From: Tsukamurella pseudospumae
GTDB lineage: Bacteria > Actinomycetota > Actinomycetes > Mycobacteriales > Mycobacteriaceae
DNA: 64,000 nt
Direction of reading: 5' to 3'
NCBI RefSeq assembly: GCF_001575205.1
Contig: NZ_LSRE01000012.1
Span: 248,001 to 312,000, forward strand
Below are positions 60,505 to 64,000 of this stretch, one piece after another (position 1 is the first letter of the stretch; the number at the start of each line of letters is the position of its first letter). A program made the translations under genes and the position numbers. The notes under the pieces were generated by a model. That model made no database searches. It was not told the origin of the DNA and was given only the letters and a program-made list of their open reading frames with translations.

Positions 60505-62382
60505 GTGAATACCTACCTGATCACCGGCGCCACAGGTTTCCTGGGCCGGCGCATCGTTCCCCTGCTGCTGGAGCGCGACCCCGATGCAGTGGTGCACCTG
60601 TTGGTGCGGCCGTCGTCGGCGTCGAAGCTCGACGACTGGAGGGCCCGCTGGGGCGAGCGCGTCATGCCGCTGCTGGGTGACCTCGCCGCCCCGGGCCTCG
60701 GGCTCGACGGTGCGCCTCCTGCGGCCGACGCCGTGCTCCATCTCGGTGCGGTGTACGACATGTCCGCGAGCGTGCAGGCCAACGAGCGGGTCAACGTCGA
60801 GGGGACCCGCGCGGTGATCGAGCTGGCGCGGAGCATCGGCGCGGAGCTGCATCACGTCTCGTCCGTCGCGGTGGCCGGCGATCACAGGGGCGCCTTCGGG
60901 GAGGACGATTTCGATCTGGGACAGGGCTTCCCGTCGCCGTACCACCGCACCAAGTTCGAGTCCGAGAAGCTGGTCCGCGAGGCGGACGACGTGCGGTGGC
61001 GCATCTACCGGCCGGCGATCGTGGTGGGCGACTCGCAGACCGGCGAGATGGACAAGATCGACGGTCCGTACTACTTCTTCCCGATCTTCGACACGCTGCG
61101 GCACGTGCCGTCGGTGTTCCCGATGGTATTGCCCGACACCGGCGACACCAACGTGGTGCCCGTCGACTACGTGGCGGAGGCGCTCGTCGAGCTCATGCTC
61201 CGGGCCGACGGGACCGGCCGGGTCTATCACCTGGTGAACCCGGAGCCGCAGAGCGTGCTGGAGCTGTACCGCGCGATCGCCCGGCCCGCGGGAGCACCGC
61301 CCGCCGTCGGCCGGATCCCGCGCCGCGCCGTGGATTCGGCGATCAGGCTGAGTGGCTCGGGGCGCACCGGGGTCCTGCGCGACACCGTGCTCAAGCAGCG
61401 CGGTATCCCGCCCCGCGCGTTCGAGAACCTCGGCTTCACCGCCCGCTACACCTCCGAGGCTACCCGGGACGCACTGGCGGGCACCGGGATCGACGTGCCC
61501 GAGCTGCGGGACTACGGGCCCCGGCTGTTCGCGTACTGGCGCGAGCAGCTCGACCCCGCCCGCCTGCGGCGGCGCGACCCGATCGCCGGGCGGCACGTGG
61601 TGATCACCGGCGCCTCGGCGGGCATCGGCCGCGAGGCGGCGCGCACGCTGGCCGATCGCGGGGCGCGGGTGATCCTGCTGGCCCGCAACGAGGTCGAGCT
61701 CACGGCCGCGGTCGATGAGATCGTCGCCGCCGGCGGCGAAGCCGCCGCGTACGTGTGCGACGTGACCGACGGCGACGCGGTGGATCGCACTGTCGCGCGG
61801 ATCCTCGACGAGCACGGCCACGTCGACTACCTCGTCAACAACGCGGGACGATCTATACGGCGGTCCGTGCGGGCCTCTGTCGACCGGTTCCACGACTACG
61901 AGCGAACAATGGACGTCAACTACTTCGGCGCCGTTCGGATGACGCTGGCGCTGCTCCCGCACATGCGGGAGCGCGGGTTCGGGCACGTGGTCAACGTCTC
62001 GAGCATCGGTGTCTCCGCGCGCGGCCCGCGGTTCTCGGCGTACGTCGCGAGCAAGGCGGCGCTCGACGCCTTCACCGACGTCGCCGCGACCGAAACCCTC
62101 ACCGACCACGTCACGTTCACCAACGTCCACATGCCGCTGGTCCGGACGGCCATGATCGCCCCGACCGAGGCCTACGACGGTGCGCGCGCCATCAGCCCGG
62201 AGCACGCCGCCCGGATCATCGTGCGCGCCATCGTGCGCCGACCCACGCGGATCGACACCCCGCTCGGGGCGCTCGGGGCGCTGGGGCGGACGTTCACGCC
62301 CCGGACCACCCGTCGCCTGTTGCACCAGGAGTACCTGGCCTCCGCGGACTCCGCGGCGGCGAAGGGCGCCACCGCGAATTGA
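60505..62382 (+). CDS. Two-domain fatty acyl-CoA reductase, AcrA1-like
   Basis: This 625-residue protein has an N-terminal NAD-binding-4/extended-SDR domain (YLITGATGFLGRRIVPLLL; YHRTKFESEKLV with Tyr-Lys). A C-terminal classical SDR domain starts near 370 (HVVITGASAGIGREAARTLAD; NNAGRSIRRSV; YVASKAALDAF). This order is that of mycobacterial AcrA1 (Rv3391), implicated in wax and mycolate-type metabolism. GTG 60505 follows AAGGAG. The stop codon TGA lies inside hairpin copy 2. Confidence 0.85.
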   Translation: MNTYLITGATGFLGRRIVPLLLERDPDAVVHLLVRPSSASKLDDWRARWGERVMPLLGDLAAPGLGLDGAPPAADAVLHLGAVYDMSASVQANERVNVEGTRAVIELARSIGAELHHVSSVAVAGDHRGAFGEDDFDLGQGFPSPYHRTKFESEKLVREADDVRWRIYRPAIVVGDSQTGEMDKIDGPYYFFPIFDTLRHVPSVFPMVLPDTGDTNVVPVDYVAEALVELMLRADGTGRVYHLVNPEPQSVLELYRAIARPAGAPPAVGRIPRRAVDSAIRLSGSGRTGVLRDTVLKQRGIPPRAFENLGFTARYTSEATRDALAGTGIDVPELRDYGPRLFAYWREQLDPARLRRRDPIAGRHVVITGASAGIGREAARTLADRGARVILLARNEVELTAAVDEIVAAGGEAAAYVCDVTDGDAVDRTVARILDEHGHVDYLVNNAGRSIRRSVRASVDRFHDYERTMDVNYFGAVRMTLALLPHMRERGFGHVVNVSSIGVSARGPRFSAYVASKAALDAFTDVAATETLTDHVTFTNVHMPLVRTAMIAPTEAYDGARAISPEHAARIIVRAIVRRPTRIDTPLGALGALGRTFTPRTTRRLLHQEYLASADSAAAKGATAN

Positions 62383-62436
62383 ACACCGTTATGGAGATTC
62401 CCACCTGCGATTATTCTCTCCATAACGGTGTTCAAT
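62378..62436 (+). repeat. 59-bp hairpin element, copy 2 (acyl reductase/SDR junction)
   Basis: The 20-base arms are identical to copy 1 (62378-62397 and 62417-62436). The 19-base loop shares ACCTGCG and matches copy 1 at about 13 of 19 positions. The TGA stop of the upstream gene (62380-62382) is part of the left arm. A GAGAGGGG ribosome binding site follows, and the next ATG is at 62453. Confidence 0.9.
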
Positions 62437-62452
62437 CGAGAGGGGCGCGGCG

Positions 62453-63292
62453 ATGGCGGAGCTGAACGGGCGGAGGGTCGCGGTGACGGGCGGCGGCTCG
62501 GGGATCGGTGCGGCGACGTGCCGGTTGCTCGCCGCGCGCGGGGCGCGGGTCTGGATCGGCGACCGCGACGAGGCCGCCGCTCAGGCCGTCGCCGAGTCGA
62601 TCCGCTCCGCCGGCGGGCGGGCCGAGTCCCTGCGGCTCGATGTGACCGACGAGGGGTCGTTCGAGGAGTTCCTCGCCGCCGCTGAGGCCGACGGTCCGCT
62701 CGACGCCCTCGTGAACAACGCGGGCGTGATGTGGGTGGGGTCGTTCGTCGACGAGGGCGCGGCGTCGATCCAGCGGCAGGTCGCGGTGAACCTGGTCGGT
62801 CCGATCCTCGGTACGCGGTTGGCGGCACGCCGGATGCTCCCGCGGCGCAGCGGGCACATCGTGACCGTGGCGTCGGCGGCGTCGAAGCTCAGCCCCGCCG
62901 GCGAGGCCACCTACAGCGCCACCAAGTACGGGATCTACGGCTACCTCCGCGCCGTGCGCCGCGAGTTGCGGGGCAGCGGTGTGGAACTGAGCGTCGTCAT
63001 GCCCGCGGTCGTCGATACTGCGCTCGCCGCCGGGACCACGACAGGGGCCGCGGCGATGCTCACTCCGGAGCGGATCGCCGCGGCCATCGCCGACACTCTC
63101 GCCAGTCCGCGGTTCGAGGTGCACGTGCCGCGCACGGTCGGGCTACTGCACCGCCTGCAGACCCTCTCGCCGCAACCCGTGCGGGACCTGCTCGACCGCT
63201 TCCTCGTTCCGGACCAGGTGCGCTCCGCCGACCGCGCCGTGCGCGCGGACTACGAACGGGGCGCCGTCGGCGACTCCGACAGCCCGAGGTAG
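62453..63292 (+). CDS. Short-chain dehydrogenase
   Basis: This 279-residue classical SDR has VAVTGGGSGIGAATCRLLA, NNAGVMWVG, Ser in TVASAASKL and Tyr-Lys in YSATKYG. The C-terminal extension resembles SDRs acting on fatty or lipid aldehydes in this order. It is likely functionally linked to the AcrA1-like gene before it. Its last 43 bases overlap the convergent GNAT gene. Confidence 0.88.
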   Translation: MAELNGRRVAVTGGGSGIGAATCRLLAARGARVWIGDRDEAAAQAVAESIRSAGGRAESLRLDVTDEGSFEEFLAAAEADGPLDALVNNAGVMWVGSFVDEGAASIQRQVAVNLVGPILGTRLAARRMLPRRSGHIVTVASAASKLSPAGEATYSATKYGIYGYLRAVRRELRGSGVELSVVMPAVVDTALAAGTTTGAAAMLTPERIAAAIADTLASPRFEVHVPRTVGLLHRLQTLSPQPVRDLLDRFLVPDQVRSADRAVRADYERGAVGDSDSPR

Positions 63293-63921
63293 TCGCGCAC
63301 CGCCTCGACACCGGATGTCTCCAGGCGCCACGGCGAACGCACGAAATCCTGGGCCGGCATACGTAGTCGGACCATGTTCTCGACCACGCCGGGCCGCGTG
63401 ACGATGCGTTCGACGCCGTTCTCGCGGTAGCCGAGAGCGCGGGACACCCCGTTCGACGATGCGTTCCACTCCGCGGCCGCCGAGGTGGCCCACTCGGCTC
63501 CGAGCTGATCGAACGCGAAAGTCAGGACGGCGGACCGCATCTCGGTGCCGATACCGCGTCCGTGGAACCGCCGGCTCAGCCACGATCCGGTCTCGACGGA
63601 GCGCAGCTCCGCGAACCGCTGGGCGGCGACGTGCTGGGTGCCGATCGGGACGCCGTCGTGCAGCACGGCGAAGGCGAACTCCCAGTCCTCGGGCGCGAAC
63701 CGGGCGCGCAGCGACCAGTGGTACTGGGCGAGCAGCGTCGGCGCCACGTCAGGAGCGCGATCGGTCCACGGGGTCCGGAAGGGCATCACCGTCGGATCGT
63801 GGATGCCGTCGGCGACCGCCGCAGCGAGGTGCGGGAGGTCCTCGTCACGGACCACGCGCAGCGTCAGCCGCGGGGTGCGAAGGCGCAGCCCGAACGGTGG
63901 CCAGACATCGGCGAGATCCAT
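63250..63921 (-). CDS. GNAT acetyltransferase, RimJ/RimL type
   Basis: This 223-residue protein has LRLRTPRLTLRVVRDEDLPHLA at the N-terminus, SWLSRRFHGRGIGTEMRSAVL (acetyl-CoA loop) and NASSNGVSRALGYRENGV. The type acetylates protein N-termini or small amines. The start is ATG 63921. The 3' end overlaps the convergent SDR gene by 43 bases. Confidence 0.87.
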   Translation of the reverse strand: MDLADVWPPFGLRLRTPRLTLRVVRDEDLPHLAAAVADGIHDPTVMPFRTPWTDRAPDVAPTLLAQYHWSLRARFAPEDWEFAFAVLHDGVPIGTQHVAAQRFAELRSVETGSWLSRRFHGRGIGTEMRSAVLTFAFDQLGAEWATSAAAEWNASSNGVSRALGYRENGVERIVTRPGVVENMVRLRMPAQDFVRSPWRLETSGVEAVRDYLGLSESPTAPRS

Positions 63922-63971
63922 GGCGGCACGGTAGCAATGGTGCGGGACCCGGTGACAGTGGTTTTCGTCCG

Positions 63972-64000
63972 TCACAGCCAGCGGTAGCGGACCTCGGGCC
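63972..64000 (-). CDS. Possible C-terminus of a leftward gene entering from the right
   Basis: One minus-strand frame reads PEVRYRWL followed by TGA at 63974-63972. Only eight codons are visible, so the call rests on plausible codon use and on the 50-base spacing to the GNAT start. Confidence 0.3.

Noticed and set aside
1-64000. CRISPR array, insertion sequence or rRNA genes
   Set aside because: No regularly spaced direct repeats, no transposase motifs with terminal inverted repeats, and no rRNA-like sequence were seen on reading through.

Overview
The window is 64 kb of very GC-rich (about 70%) DNA from an actinobacterium of the mycolic-acid group (Mycobacteriales/Corynebacteriales). The evidence is an otsA-otsB trehalose pair, a ThrE-type exporter, a PhoP/PhoR pair very close to the mycobacterial one, a purine cluster arranged as in this order, and an AcrA1-like two-domain reductase. 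A Tsukamurella- or Gordonia-like genus is my inference; nothing here proves it. Most genes are tightly packed, with ATGA, GTGA or TGATG overlaps.

Layout. 1-10.6 kb: tail of an unknown gene, otsB-otsA and a small partner, thrE, a flavin amine oxidase, a PucR regulator divergent from an aldehyde dehydrogenase, and a divergent DUF4132-like/SUKH-like pair. 11.28-21.73 kb: a complete 10.45 kb integrated element inserted in the 3' part of a tRNA-Thr(TGT) gene, bounded by 45-bp direct repeats. It carries integrase, XRE repressor, excisionase, a replication-initiator-like protein, HNH nuclease, large terminase, portal, MuF-like protein, scaffold, HK97 capsid and two connector-like proteins. It has no tail, lysis or small-terminase gene that I can recognise. 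That is the gene set of a capsid-forming phage satellite (cf-PICI-like). 21.8-38.7 kb: crotonase, VOC and GNAT proteins, a five-gene glycosyltransferase/methyltransferase/Mo-oxidoreductase operon, a two-component system, epimerase, hydrolase, small proteins, pirin, phoPR, HIT and an ArsR-like regulator. 38.8-52.7 kb: purD, TetR, purB, purC, an S9 peptidase, an MFS/MarR pair, glutathione peroxidase, a DUF2334 protein, a methyltransferase, an MBL protein, purS, purQ and an M18 aminopeptidase. 52.8-59.2 kb: an IclR-controlled sugar-acid catabolic cluster (polyol dehydrogenase, SDR, MFS, IclR, hydroxyacid dehydrogenase, beta-hydroxyacid dehydrogenase) ending in a permease pseudogene. 59.2-64 kb: dinB, an AcrA1-like reductase, an SDR and a GNAT.

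Three things stand out beyond the genes. (1) The satellite-like element, with four copies of a 7-bp operator half-site between its divergent early genes. (2) A 9-mer, CGACGGTGC, present about 48 times on both strands of the 53.5 kb of chromosome (hand count) but once in the element, a density like that of known DNA-uptake sequences. (3) A 59-bp hairpin element with identical 20-bp arms, found twice, each time squeezed between the stop of one gene and the ribosome binding site of the next.

All protein assignments come from reading the translations against remembered family features. No database search was run.
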